This document shows, one piece after another, positions 51,201 to 59,813 of a stretch of 64,000 nt of DNA; position 1 is the first letter of the stretch, and each line of letters opens with the position of its first letter. This DNA is from Mobilitalea torta (GTDB taxonomy: Bacteria > Bacillota > Clostridia > Lachnospirales > Lachnospiraceae). The translations under genes and the position numbers were made by a program. The notes under the pieces were generated by a model. The model was not told the origin of the DNA and did no database searches. It saw only the letters and a program-made list of their open reading frames with translations. Location: positions 1-64,000 of the forward strand of contig NZ_JBNPXH010000007.1 of assembly GCF_050433395.1 (NCBI RefSeq), read 5' to 3'.

Positions 51201-53285
51201 AGGGTATACCATGTATTTTCCTTGTTTACCTGTCATTGGTTCGAGGATCTGAAGAACAGCATCCCTTATGCGCGCGAATCCTTTAAGGGGAATGTGACCG
51301 CAGGTGATTTCGAATTTGCCTGCTACAGTTATTTTACGACCCAGCAGGCCGTACTGGAGACGGGGCAGAGCATCGGAGAGCTTTTCTCAGAGAATGAGGC
51401 GGCCCTGGCTTTTGCTAAGAAAACAGGGAATCTCCATGGGCTCCAAAGCTATCTCAGCTATGCGCAGCTGTATAAAGCGCTGAAGGGGACGACAAATTCC
51501 TGGGGAAGCTTTGAGGACGATGGTTTCCGTGAGGAGGAGCACCTTGAGAATATACACACCAATCTCATGGCCCGGTGCTACTTTTATATTCTGCGGGCCC
51601 TGTCCGCCGCCATTTACCTGGATTACGACAAGGTATATGAACTGACGGAAGCGGCGGTGCCGGTGCTTCCGGCAATTACCGGCTTTTATCCCTTGGCCCT
51701 TCACAATTTTCTCCATTCCCTCTCCATCTGCAAACGGATGGAAAAGGAGGATTGCGGCAGTGAAGAGAGGAAGAGGCTTCATGAGGTGCTGGATCAAAAC
51801 CAGAAATGGCTGCAGGAAAGAGCGGCGGATGCTCCCGGTAATTTTATGCACTTATACAGCGCTGTCAAAGCGGAATTAGCGGGCTTTGGCGGCAGCGCAA
51901 TTGAATCGGTCATGCTCTATGAGAAAGCGATTCGGGAAGCGGAAATGAGCAGCAGACCCTACCATTATGCGATCATCTGTGAGCTGGCCGCCCAGCGTTT
52001 TCTAAAGCTCAACAGTCCGAAAACCGCAGCTAATTTTTTAAGAGAGGCATATGCAACATACCTTGCCTGGGATGCGGACGGAAAAGCCCGGCAGCTTAAG
52101 GAGAACAATGAGGGGCTGTTTCATGTAAGTGCCATTAGTAAAAGAAATCACGGCATCATGTCCCTGAGCGGCACTTCCGTGACCAGATCCAATATTGACT
52201 TCAATGCTCTGATCACTGCCTCCCAGGCGATTTCGGAAGAAATCAACCAGGAATCTATCCTGGAGAAGCTCATCCAGATTCTGCTGGAGGTTTCCGGGGC
52301 GCAGGATATTTATTATATAACGAAAAATGAAGAGGGCAGATTTATCATCCGTGCGGAAGGGCATTCGGAAGGCGGGAAGAAATGCAGTATAGAGGAACGT
52401 GCGGTGGAAACGGACTGTATCTCTCTGCGGATCTTGAATTACGCGGATAGGACCAGGGAAACGGTTGTACTGGATGATGCGTCGGTTTCCAATATGTTTA
52501 AGCTGAATGATTATGTCCTGGCCTGCGGCTCCAAGTCGATTCTGTGCATGCCGGTGATTAATAAGGGAGATTTGAAAGGCTTGCTGTATCTGGAAAATAA
52601 GCTGATTGAAGGAGCTTTTGACAAGAAGCGCCTGGAGGCTCTGACCACCATTGCCTCCCAGCTGGCAATTTCTCTAGAAAATGCTTATCTCTACAGCAAT
52701 CTCAAGTTTCTGGTAGACAATAAGACGAAGGAGTTGAGGGAAGAGATCGGAATTCGTAAGCTTGCCGAGAAGCGCCTTCAGCACATGGCAAACCATGACA
52801 GTCTGACGAATCTGCCTAACCGGCGGATGTTCCAGAATTTTCTGGAGCACTCCCTGGAGGCGGCGTCTTATGATAAAAGTATTATTGCGGTTTTGTTCGT
52901 CGATCTGGACGGCTTCAAGTCGGTGAATGACTATTATGGGCATGAGAAGGGTGATCTTGTTCTGGTTACGATTGCCGAAAGGCTGCTGGATACCATCAGA
53001 GGCTGTGATATGGTCTCCAGGCTGGGGGGAGATGAGTTCATTCTGGTAATCGAGAATGTGAAAAGCAAAAACGCAATTGAAAAGCTGTGCCAGCGAATTA
53101 TTGATACCATTGGCGAACCCATTCAAATTGATGAGGATGGAACGAAGGTAGTGGTCACTTCCAGCATAGGCATCTGCCTGTCGAAGCAGAACGGAAGTAA
53201 GGTGGAAGAGTTGATCAGCAATTCCGACCGGGCTATGTATGTCGCAAAAGAAAGGGGTAAGAATCAATATAGTTTTTACTATTAA
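48264..53285 (+). CDS. Ser/Thr kinase-ATPase-GAF-GGDEF giant signalling protein
   Basis: This 1673-residue protein joins several signalling parts. Residues 8-275 are a Hanks-type kinase with K37, E55, catalytic loop HKDLTPSN (D129, N134) and DFG at 148-150, all intact. Residues about 300-620 are an AAA-type ATPase (Walker A GQSGVGKTS at 329-337; Walker B VVIFIDDIH near 455). A long helical-repeat region follows to about 1280. Residues about 1310-1470 are a GAF domain, then a coiled coil, and the C-terminus is a diguanylate cyclase with GGDEF near 1588. An RxxD inhibitory site (RGCD) lies five residues before it. The architecture could couple phosphorylation to c-di-GMP synthesis. There are no membrane segments. 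Confidence 0.9.
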   Translation: MINTSEQYRIQEYIQGTESSEIYKAIDSLTGEPVILKTINTETMSPKALAKLRNEYNILQKLKSGYVPRAIDFVKLDQTFFLVMEYCGGVSLSQYIKERRMSVKEFLHLAIEIVGGLSEIHKAGIIHKDLTPSNIIYNPRTRKITIVDFGISAEFSFEKPLMVDPSASEGTLFYISPEQTGRMNCPVDFRTDFYSLGITLFEMLCGRRPFDSASPAELIYDHVARVPLAARMVNPEVPEMLSRMIFKLMTKMPENRYLSTEGILFDLKKCLAYYDEIYEIPEFQMGLGDYYDRIEIPHKLYGREEETVVLEEAYHSILKGGRCAVFISGQSGVGKTSLVGEVYKHVLESNGIMISGKFDQYHRDIPYYALFQLVGNYCDAILSENENTIAIWRKCISEALGQDAVLLVDKVPRLALIIGQPQPLPELSPVEAGIRFKAAVQRMLAAVASPLQPVVIFIDDIHLANSESMDILGEIMSNEDISGLMLVACYRDNEVDSGHPVNLSLKRMKQREINVRHLSLSGLTLSAVTRMLSDTLNSSTDKVMELAGIVYSKTHGNPFYIKQFLMLCHRDGMIRLGGPGRDWSWDLDAIKVCPAKENVIDFLTRNTDQLSKETVSLLSIGACGGQSFSTGFLAGISGMEQEEISRLLKPAVTIEVIYPIQNDDGDSAWIRFQFAHDRFQQLFYTILPEDRRSDIHYALAKCYEEARDCTGGNEDIQFYMADNYAKAFERISPAKEKKRVAGILLKAARAATLLASYDMAARYLEQIIGFLEQAADNEDALQAEEEFIFSVYAAYHLVLCGLSRYEEADEIYRQLQRLTAAPVDLTESCCLQAVSLSNRGRYRDAFFLGIGLLETLGVHFPEEDLYPTTLAEIEEYYAEFRGRNYEGTLAEDKKEFAIARILNRIVAASFFCDPLYSSWTIITSARRSLVYGYTPDGLQLYASLMHVLVPFRNDYKRAYEAACAAKRVAERGGYKNELYRVYHVFSLFTCHWFEDLKNSIPYARESFKGNVTAGDFEFACYSYFTTQQAVLETGQSIGELFSENEAALAFAKKTGNLHGLQSYLSYAQLYKALKGTTNSWGSFEDDGFREEEHLENIHTNLMARCYFYILRALSAAIYLDYDKVYELTEAAVPVLPAITGFYPLALHNFLHSLSICKRMEKEDCGSEERKRLHEVLDQNQKWLQERAADAPGNFMHLYSAVKAELAGFGGSAIESVMLYEKAIREAEMSSRPYHYAIICELAAQRFLKLNSPKTAANFLREAYATYLAWDADGKARQLKENNEGLFHVSAISKRNHGIMSLSGTSVTRSNIDFNALITASQAISEEINQESILEKLIQILLEVSGAQDIYYITKNEEGRFIIRAEGHSEGGKKCSIEERAVETDCISLRILNYADRTRETVVLDDASVSNMFKLNDYVLACGSKSILCMPVINKGDLKGLLYLENKLIEGAFDKKRLEALTTIASQLAISLENAYLYSNLKFLVDNKTKELREEIGIRKLAEKRLQHMANHDSLTNLPNRRMFQNFLEHSLEAASYDKSIIAVLFVDLDGFKSVNDYYGHEKGDLVLVTIAERLLDTIRGCDMVSRLGGDEFILVIENVKSKNAIEKLCQRIIDTIGEPIQIDEDGTKVVVTSSIGICLSKQNGSKVEELISNSDRAMYVAKERGKNQYSFYY

Positions 53286-53358
53286 TTTATGAATGCAATA
53301 TGCCGAAATAATCACCAGAGAACGGATTTTCTAATATTTTTTCAAGGAGGAAAACAAT

Positions 53359-53628
53359 ATGAATGAGATCAATTACTGGGATTATTCTTCGACAGCTGGC
53401 TATCCAAATGCCGGGGCCGCGGATAGTGTCCCGGGGCCGGAAGCGAAGGCTGCCGCCCGCAAGGAAGCGCAGGAGCGGCTGGAAGAGAAGAGGCAAATCA
53501 CAATCATCGCCAGTTCCATTGATGAGCTGCTGAAGAAGATACAGGATTATGAGATGGAGGCTTGGGCTGACCAGGTGCGGACGGAGGATGAGAAAGCAAT
53601 AGGGCGGACGGTGGATTATAAGATATAG
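53359..53628 (+). CDS. Small hypothetical protein
   Basis: An 89-residue product starting MNEINYWDYSSTAGYPNAGA, with a Pro/Ala-rich first third and an amphipathic, charged helical remainder (KAAARKEAQERLEEKRQITI, ASSIDELLKKIQDYEMEAWA). A strong ribosome site (AAGGAGG) lies before ATG 53359, 74 bases after the giant kinase gene, so it may be co-transcribed with it. No signal peptide or membrane segment is seen. I do not recognise the family. Confidence 0.6.
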   Translation: MNEINYWDYSSTAGYPNAGAADSVPGPEAKAAARKEAQERLEEKRQITIIASSIDELLKKIQDYEMEAWADQVRTEDEKAIGRTVDYKI

Positions 53629-53640
53629 GGAAAGCTTAGA

Positions 53641-53677
53641 AGACTATCCATTTGATGAAAAGTGGATAGTCTATCTT
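53641..53677 (+). terminator. Hairpin between the small gene and the GH2 gene
   Basis: AGACTATCCA at 53641-53650 pairs perfectly with TGGATAGTCT at 53663-53672 around a 12-base loop, followed by ATCTTT. The T-run is short, so termination may be partial. Confidence 0.6.
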
Positions 53678-53695
53678 TAAATGAGGGGAGATTTT

Positions 53696-56530
53696 ATGAA
53701 GAAGACAGATTTAAGCGGCAGATGGGAGTTCTGCCTGGATGGGGAGAAGAAAGGGATTGAGAAGGGATATTATGGAATCCGCCTGGCGGATAATATTCTT
53801 CTGCCGGGGACCGTTTCTGAGGCGGGGAAGGGGATACCTTCCCAGGAGGAACAGATCGGCTGTCTGACCGATCCGTATTTGTTTGAAGGATATGCCTGGT
53901 ATTCCAGGGAGATCGAGTTTGAAGGAGAACAGGCGGAAGAAGTGTATCTGGTCCTGGAAAGAACCAGAATCTCACATGTCTGGCTGGGAAATCAGTATAT
54001 GGGAAGCAATAACAGCTTGTGTACGGCTCACCGTTATCGTCTCACTCCCTATGCGGCGGGAAAGAAGAAGCTTACCATCATGATTGATAACACTTCCTAT
54101 CCGGTCAAGGGAGGGCATATGACCTCTCCTGATACCCAGACGAACTGGAACGGGATCACAGGGGAATTCTATCTTGAGGAATGCAGCCGAATTCGTCTGA
54201 CAGGAGTGCAGATCTATCCTGACGCTGCCGGAAAGCGGATTAATACGAGGGTTAAGCTGTGCGGCACGGCCCATGGCATTCTGACAGCCTGGGTTACGGA
54301 TGGGGAGCGGATCTTTCCCCAGAGGGAATATACTCTGGAGGAGGGAGAGAACAATTTTTTCTATGATATGGATGAAACGGCCATAGCCTGGAGCGAACAT
54401 ACACCCCATTTATATCAACTGCAGTTATCCCTGCATAGCGACAGGGGGCTGGAGGAGAACAGCAGCCATTCCTTTGGCCTGCGGGATTTTAAAGCGGCCG
54501 GCAGATATTTTGAGATCAATGGAGTTCGTACCTTCCTGAGGGGCAAGCACGATGGAATGATCTTCCCGCTGACCGGATATGCGCCTGCCGACACGGAGAG
54601 CTGGCTGAAGGTTATGACGATGGCAAAGCAGTATGGCATCAATCATTATCGCTTTCATACCTGCTGCCCGCCGGAAGCGGCCTTTGCCGCGGCAGATCAG
54701 CTGGGCATCTATATGGAGCCGGAGCTGCCCTTCTGGGGAACCGTAACCCGGGAGGGAGAGGAGGGGCATGATGCACAGGCCCAGCAATATCTCATCGATG
54801 AGGGCTTCCGTATTCTGGATGAGTTTGGAAATCACCCTTCCTTTGTTATGATGTCCTTGGGAAATGAACTTTGGGGAAGCAGGGAACGGCTGGATGAAAT
54901 CCTTCTGGGATACCGCCGCCATGATTCGAGACATCTGTATACCCAGGGCTCCAACAATTTTCAATTTATGCCCTGTATTCTTGAAAATGAGGATTTTTAC
55001 TGCGGTGTGCGTTTTTCCAGAGACAGGCTGTTCCGGGGTTCCTATGCGATGTGCGATGCTCCCCAGGGACATATTCAGACGAAGGCGCCGGATACGGTCT
55101 ATAATTATGACCAGATGATCCGGCCGGGCATCCGGGGAGAAAATCCTGCGGCGGATATGCCGGTAAAGGCTTCTATGGCAGGAGGAGAGGTGGAGATCCA
55201 GTATGGCACAGGAATTAAAACCGTAAAGGCAGAGGCGGTTGAGGAACTGCTTCCTGAGATACCGGTGGTGTCCCATGAAATAGGACAGTATGCCATGTAT
55301 CCTGATTTTTCAGAAATTGCTAAGTATACCGGAGTATTGAAGGCACGGAATCTGGAAGTATTCCAAAGGAGACTGGAGGAGAAGAAGCTGCTCTTTATGG
55401 CAGATGATTTCTTCCGGGCATCAGGAAGATTTGCCGCAGAATGCTATAAGGCAGAGCTGGAAACCGCCTTGAGAAGTAAAGAGCTGGCGGGTTTTCAGAT
55501 ACTGGATCTTCAGGACTTTACCGGCCAGGGGACAGCGCTGGTCGGCATCTTGAATTCCTTTATGGAGAGCAAGGGAATCCTGCCGGACCGTGAATGGAGG
55601 CAGTTCTGCTCCGATGGAGTTCTCCTGGCGGAATTGCCGGGAATGGTGCATGCCGCCGGAGAGAAGATACGGGTCGGTATGAAGCTGACTGTTTTTCGGC
55701 GGGAGAAAATCAGGAATCCGAAGGTGGTGCTGTCCCTTTCTGATGAGGAGGGAGAGCTTCTGACCCAGGTGAATCAGGAACAGGGAGAATATTTTGGAGG
55801 AGTATTTCAGTTGAGTGACTTCCTTCTGGAATTACCTGTAAGGAAGCGTCCCGAAAGGCTGGAGCTGAAGCTTTCTCTGGAGGGTACAGAGATTTGTAAC
55901 TGCTATACACTATGGACTTACCCCAAGGATTTGCCAAAAAGCCCATCTGATCCGGCAGTAGGGACGGGGGAACAGGAAGAGGTTCTGATCACCGGGAACA
56001 CAGGGGCGGCATGTCAGGGGCTCCGGCAGGGCAGGAAAGTGCTGCTGTACCCGGAAAAGCTCAGGGATGGAAACTCCCTTCCGGGAACCTATTGTACAGA
56101 TTTCTGGTGCTACCCGATGTTTCGCTCCATCTCCGAAGGCATGAAAAAACCGGTTCCGGTGGGAACCCATGGTCTTTTCATCCATAAAGAAAAACCGGTA
56201 TTCGAATATTTTCCCGTGCGGGAATATACTACCCCGCAGTGGTATGACATCGTTACCGGTTCCAGAGCTCTGATTCTGGATGAATATAATATTAAGCCGC
56301 TGGTTTGGTCCATTGATAATTTTGAACGCAACCATCGGTTGGGAAATCTGCTGGAACTGAGGGTGGGCAGCGGCAGGCTGTTGATCTGTACCAGGGATTT
56401 GCGGGGGCTTCCCGGCAGCCTCCCTGCCAGATGGCTGGAATACAGCATCCTTCGTTATATGAGCTCCGCGGACTTTAATCCGGAGGCGGAGCTGGGGGAG
56501 GAAGAATTGCTGGATATTCTAAACAGATGA
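53696..56530 (+). CDS. GH2 family glycoside hydrolase
   Basis: The 944-residue product has the GH2 layout: a sugar-binding jelly-roll (LSGRWEFCLDG, ILLPGTVSEAG, YAWYSREIEFEGE), an immunoglobulin-like domain and a TIM barrel, plus a long C-terminal beta-rich part. The acid/base is probably E391 in MMSLGNELWGS, and a nucleophile candidate is E528 in VVSHEIGQYAMYPDF. The HEIGQ form belongs to a divergent GH2 group rather than classical LacZ, so beta-galactosidase should not be assumed. I chose ATG 53696, with GAGGGGAG upstream; an ATG at 53681 in frame lies upstream of that site. There is no signal peptide, so it is cytoplasmic. Confidence 0.85.
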   Translation: MKKTDLSGRWEFCLDGEKKGIEKGYYGIRLADNILLPGTVSEAGKGIPSQEEQIGCLTDPYLFEGYAWYSREIEFEGEQAEEVYLVLERTRISHVWLGNQYMGSNNSLCTAHRYRLTPYAAGKKKLTIMIDNTSYPVKGGHMTSPDTQTNWNGITGEFYLEECSRIRLTGVQIYPDAAGKRINTRVKLCGTAHGILTAWVTDGERIFPQREYTLEEGENNFFYDMDETAIAWSEHTPHLYQLQLSLHSDRGLEENSSHSFGLRDFKAAGRYFEINGVRTFLRGKHDGMIFPLTGYAPADTESWLKVMTMAKQYGINHYRFHTCCPPEAAFAAADQLGIYMEPELPFWGTVTREGEEGHDAQAQQYLIDEGFRILDEFGNHPSFVMMSLGNELWGSRERLDEILLGYRRHDSRHLYTQGSNNFQFMPCILENEDFYCGVRFSRDRLFRGSYAMCDAPQGHIQTKAPDTVYNYDQMIRPGIRGENPAADMPVKASMAGGEVEIQYGTGIKTVKAEAVEELLPEIPVVSHEIGQYAMYPDFSEIAKYTGVLKARNLEVFQRRLEEKKLLFMADDFFRASGRFAAECYKAELETALRSKELAGFQILDLQDFTGQGTALVGILNSFMESKGILPDREWRQFCSDGVLLAELPGMVHAAGEKIRVGMKLTVFRREKIRNPKVVLSLSDEEGELLTQVNQEQGEYFGGVFQLSDFLLELPVRKRPERLELKLSLEGTEICNCYTLWTYPKDLPKSPSDPAVGTGEQEEVLITGNTGAACQGLRQGRKVLLYPEKLRDGNSLPGTYCTDFWCYPMFRSISEGMKKPVPVGTHGLFIHKEKPVFEYFPVREYTTPQWYDIVTGSRALILDEYNIKPLVWSIDNFERNHRLGNLLELRVGSGRLLICTRDLRGLPGSLPARWLEYSILRYMSSADFNPEAELGEEELLDILNR

Positions 56531-56544
56531 ACCGGCGGGAGCTG

Positions 56545-56709
56545 TTATTCCATGGAACTGCCGGCACTGTCTCCGGCAGGAATGATACCGGAATCCGTTG
56601 TTGATTGCGATGCGTATTCTGACAGCAGCGGATTGGCTTCCTGATCATCCTGCCGAAGCTTTTGTTCCCGTGCTTCCTTCTTAAGCTGCCGTTGCTCGTC
56701 CGTCTTTGC
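56545..56709 (-). pseudogene. Possible remnant of a small gene
   Basis: The minus strand reads AKTDEQRQLKKEAREQKLRQ followed by DDQEANPLLSEYASQ and a Ser/Gly-rich end, closing at a TAA (56545-56547). The composition looks like real coding sequence, but two in-frame stops lie directly upstream (TAA at 56710-56712 and another 9 bases before it), and there is no start codon. It may be the tail of a lost gene. It lies between the convergent GH2 and metal-ATPase genes, where no clear terminator is otherwise visible. Confidence 0.3.
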
Positions 56710-56805
56710 TTATATCCCTTATGCCAAAATATTATCATATGTTCCAAAATATTGCAATCAAACATAATATTAATTTCTAAGCCGGATACTGGTTATGATC
56801 TCTCC

Positions 56806-59148
56806 CTATTTTCTCATGGCTCGCATAGAATTTAAAATCGCAATTACTGTAACGCCCACATCACCGAACACTGCTTCCCACATTGTTGCATATCCTGCCG
56901 CTGCCAGAAGAAGGATGACAACCTTTACTCCAATGGCAAAGAGGATATTCTGCCAGACGATGGCTTTTGTCTTACGGGCTGTTTCAATGGCGGATACAAT
57001 TTTGGAGGGCTCGTCGGTCATCAGGACTACATCGGCGGCTTCAATGGCTGCGTCGGAACCCAGGGCACCCATGGCAATTCCGATATCGGCTCTTGCCAGC
57101 ACCGGTGCATCATTAATTCCGTCACCTACAAATACCAGCTTACCCTTCCCTGTTTTACTCTTCTCCAGCGCTTCCAGCTGTTCTACCTTCTGGTGGGGGA
57201 GCAGTTCCGTATACGCTGCATCCAGGCCGATCTCGCGTGCAATTGCCTCACCCACGGCCTTGCTGTCACCGGTAAGCATCGCCAGCCGCCTGACACCCAG
57301 TCTCTTCAGTTCCTGCGCAGCCTTTTTTGAGTCCGGTTTCAATTCATCGGAGATTACAATGCAGCCGGCGTAGGTCCCGTCCACGGCCAGATACACTATG
57401 CTGCCCAGGGCATTGGCAGGAGTCCAGGCAATATGCTCCGAATCCAGGAGCTTTCCGTTTCCGGCCAGTACGGTTCTTCCATCCAGAGAGACCCGCAGTC
57501 CCAGTCCCGGCAACTCCTCCTGGTGAGTAAGCCTTCCGGAATTGATTTCCCGACCGTATTCCTTTTGGATGGACAGGGCAATGGGATGATTGGAGAAGCT
57601 TTCCGCATGGGCGGCCACAGCCAGCAATTCTTCCTGTGTCCAGCCGTTTGCACCGGCAACGGAGGTTACCTGGAAGCTTCCCTTCGTCAGCGTTCCTGTC
57701 TTGTCAAATACAATGGTATCGATATGATTCAACGCCTCCAGATAATTGCTTCCTTTTACCAGAATTCCGTTTCTGGACGCACCGCCGATTCCTCCGAAAA
57801 AACCCAGGGGAATGGAGATTACCAGTGCACAGGGGCAGGAAACCACAAGAAAAGCCAGGGCCCGGTAGATCCAGTCACTGAAAAGGGCGCCGGGGATCAG
57901 AAGCGGCGGAAGGACGGCAAGAGACAGGGCGGCAAAGGTTACGACAGGAGTGTAGTATCTGGCAAACTTAGTAATAAAATTTTCGGTAGGGGCTTTTTTG
58001 CTGCTGGCGTTTTGAACCAGGTCAAGTATTTTGGTAATGGTGGATTCCCCGAACTCCCTGGAGACCTCAATTGTCAGCACACCGTTTGTATTAATGGAAC
58101 CGGACAGCACCTCGCTGCCGGGACCAACATCACGGGGAAGGGCCTCTCCGGTGAGGGCGGAGGTATCCAGAGCGGAGCTGCCTTCTATGACGCGGCCGTC
58201 CAGCGGGATTTTCTCGCCGGGCTTGACCAGAATCAGATCACCGATGCTGACTTCCTCGGGAGAAACACGGCGGATATCATTACCCGCCTTCCGATTGGCA
58301 AAATCGGGACGGATATCCATGAGGGAAGAGATAGACTTACGAGAGCGGTTGACCGCCAGCTTCTGGATCTCTTCACCAATCTGATAGAAGAGCATTACCG
58401 CAACACCTTCCGGATACTCGCCAATTGCAAAAGCGCCTATGGTTGCGATACTCATAAGAAAGTTCTCGTCAAATATCTGACCCCTGGATATATTTTTCAA
58501 CGCCCGGAGCACAACTTCGCCTCCCGCCAGAAGATAGGCGGCAAGAAAGAGGATCAGATCATACGGCGAAGCAAAATCAAATATGGAACCAATAACAAAG
58601 AGCGCCGCTCCGGCAATCAGGCTGAGACGGCCGCCCCATAATTCCAGCGCGGTCCGGGTGTTCTTGGAAGGGGACTGATTTGCGTAGGAGATTTGTATGG
58701 AAGGCTCGATTTCCGCTGCAATCTGGGAAGCCTGGCGCAGAATTGCGGGCAGATCCTTGCGGTCGGCTGCTTCGATGATCAGCTTTTGTGAAACAAAATC
58801 CAGGGATACCGTGCGGACACCCTGGATGCGGCTGACCTGGGAATCGATTTTCCGCGCGCAGTCCGCGCAGTGCAGGCCAAGAAGATACAGGACTTTTGTG
58901 CCGGACTGTACGGTCTCTTTCTCGGTCATATTGATCTGGGAATCATGCCGTTTGATAATGGCATCTGCCTGGGCCGCAAGACTGTTTTCCAAGGTATGGT
59001 CGGCAAGCTCCATGGTAAGGGTTTTCGATACGAAATCAACAGCGGCAGAGGAGACGCCGTCCAGCTTGTTAATATCCCGTTCGATTTTGGCGGCGCAGTT
59101 ACCGCAGCAGAGCCCTTCCAGGATATATTGTTTTTTGATTGAAGCCAT
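56806..59148 (-). CDS. CPx-type heavy-metal-transporting P-type ATPase (Zn/Cd/Pb)
   Basis: This 780-residue P1B ATPase exports soft metals, most likely Zn, Cd or Pb. Two N-terminal metal-binding domains carry GLCCGNCAAKIE (C14, C15, C18) and GLHCADCARKID (C94, C97). Membrane helices follow, with the CPC motif in VVSCPCALVISIPLG, the phosphorylation site DKTGTLTKGS, MLTGDSK and VGDGINDAPVLARAD. The final part KVVILLLAAAGYATMWEAVF and GDVGVTVIAILNSMRAM is typical of the ZntA/CadA branch. AAGGAGAG lies before the ATG. An ArsR/SmtB regulator is encoded 44 bases upstream in the same direction, forming an efflux operon. Confidence 0.93.
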   Translation of the reverse strand: MASIKKQYILEGLCCGNCAAKIERDINKLDGVSSAAVDFVSKTLTMELADHTLENSLAAQADAIIKRHDSQINMTEKETVQSGTKVLYLLGLHCADCARKIDSQVSRIQGVRTVSLDFVSQKLIIEAADRKDLPAILRQASQIAAEIEPSIQISYANQSPSKNTRTALELWGGRLSLIAGAALFVIGSIFDFASPYDLILFLAAYLLAGGEVVLRALKNISRGQIFDENFLMSIATIGAFAIGEYPEGVAVMLFYQIGEEIQKLAVNRSRKSISSLMDIRPDFANRKAGNDIRRVSPEEVSIGDLILVKPGEKIPLDGRVIEGSSALDTSALTGEALPRDVGPGSEVLSGSINTNGVLTIEVSREFGESTITKILDLVQNASSKKAPTENFITKFARYYTPVVTFAALSLAVLPPLLIPGALFSDWIYRALAFLVVSCPCALVISIPLGFFGGIGGASRNGILVKGSNYLEALNHIDTIVFDKTGTLTKGSFQVTSVAGANGWTQEELLAVAAHAESFSNHPIALSIQKEYGREINSGRLTHQEELPGLGLRVSLDGRTVLAGNGKLLDSEHIAWTPANALGSIVYLAVDGTYAGCIVISDELKPDSKKAAQELKRLGVRRLAMLTGDSKAVGEAIAREIGLDAAYTELLPHQKVEQLEALEKSKTGKGKLVFVGDGINDAPVLARADIGIAMGALGSDAAIEAADVVLMTDEPSKIVSAIETARKTKAIVWQNILFAIGVKVVILLLAAAGYATMWEAVFGDVGVTVIAILNSMRAMRK

Positions 59149-59192
59149 AATTATGCTCTCCTTTATTGAATAAGATGAAACCAGATGCGATA

Positions 59193-59558
59193 TTATTCAC
59201 AAACATGAAGCAAGCCCTGATCGAATATGGACTTGACATGGTCATCGGCCATAGAATAATATACGACCTTCCCATCCCTGCGGTACTTCACCAACTTGGC
59301 CTGTTTCAGAATCCGGAGCTGATGTGAAATAGAAGACTTGGTCATACCCAGAAGGACTGCGATATCGCAGACGCACATCTCCGCCCGGAACAGGGCGCAG
59401 AGAATCTTCACACGGGTAGAATCGCTGAATACCTTGAATATGTCGGACAGATCCAGCAGAATGTCATCGTCAGGCATATGCTCCCGGACATCATTGACAA
59501 CATCCTCATGAATCATATTGCAGTCGCATCGATCAAAATCGGCAGTATAAGCACACAT
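59193..59558 (-). CDS. ArsR/SmtB-family metal-responsive repressor (CadC/CmtR-like)
   Basis: The 121-residue product is a winged-helix metal sensor. The N-terminus is Cys-rich (MCAYTADFDRCDC: C2, C11, C13), and the alpha-3 region has EMCVCDIAVLLGMTKSSISH, so a CadC-like metal site made of the N-terminal cysteines and the CVC pair is likely; this fits soft-metal sensing (Cd, Pb). QLRILKQAKLVKYRRDGKVV is the recognition helix and wing. A second zinc site may exist at the C-terminus (DDHVKSIFDQGLLH). The start at 59558 has GGAGGGA upstream; the in-frame ATG at 59573 is upstream of that site. It controls the ATPase gene next to it. Confidence 0.92.
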   Translation of the reverse strand: MCAYTADFDRCDCNMIHEDVVNDVREHMPDDDILLDLSDIFKVFSDSTRVKILCALFRAEMCVCDIAVLLGMTKSSISHQLRILKQAKLVKYRRDGKVVYYSMADDHVKSIFDQGLLHVCE

Positions 59559-59600
59559 TGTAAGTCCCTCCATTATAAGAATATTTCATAAATAAAATAC

Positions 59601-59632
59601 ACAGTTGAATGATTGAATTGTTGTTCAACTGT
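59601..59632. promoter_or_regulatory. Operator candidate for the ArsR/SmtB repressor
   Basis: A perfect 9-base inverted repeat, ACAGTTGAA at 59601-59609 and TTCAACTGT at 59624-59632, with 14 bases between, lies 43 bases upstream of the repressor start. TTGAA/TTCAA half sites are common in CadC/SmtB operators. Confidence 0.65.
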
Positions 59633-59813
59633 ATTCTAAAATATAACTTCAATATTGTCAAGAACGATTTAAACTGATTTATGAAATATTTACTTATGAT
59701 CGGTAATGTGTTATCATTAAATATAGTTAATTGCGGATTTTAAGCTATGTCTCCCCCCTTTAATTCATTAACCACACAGGATAAAACAATATTGATGAAC
59801 AGGAGAGCTGCAG

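Noticed and set aside
57433..58641. 402-codon + strand open frame
   Set aside because: It lies wholly inside the minus-strand metal ATPase gene, whose motifs are clear; it is a shadow of its GC-rich codons.
59640..59813. A c-di-GMP riboswitch before the GGDEF-EAL gene
   Set aside because: I looked for the conserved riboswitch core and tetraloop-receptor pattern and found none; the leader is plain AT-rich DNA.
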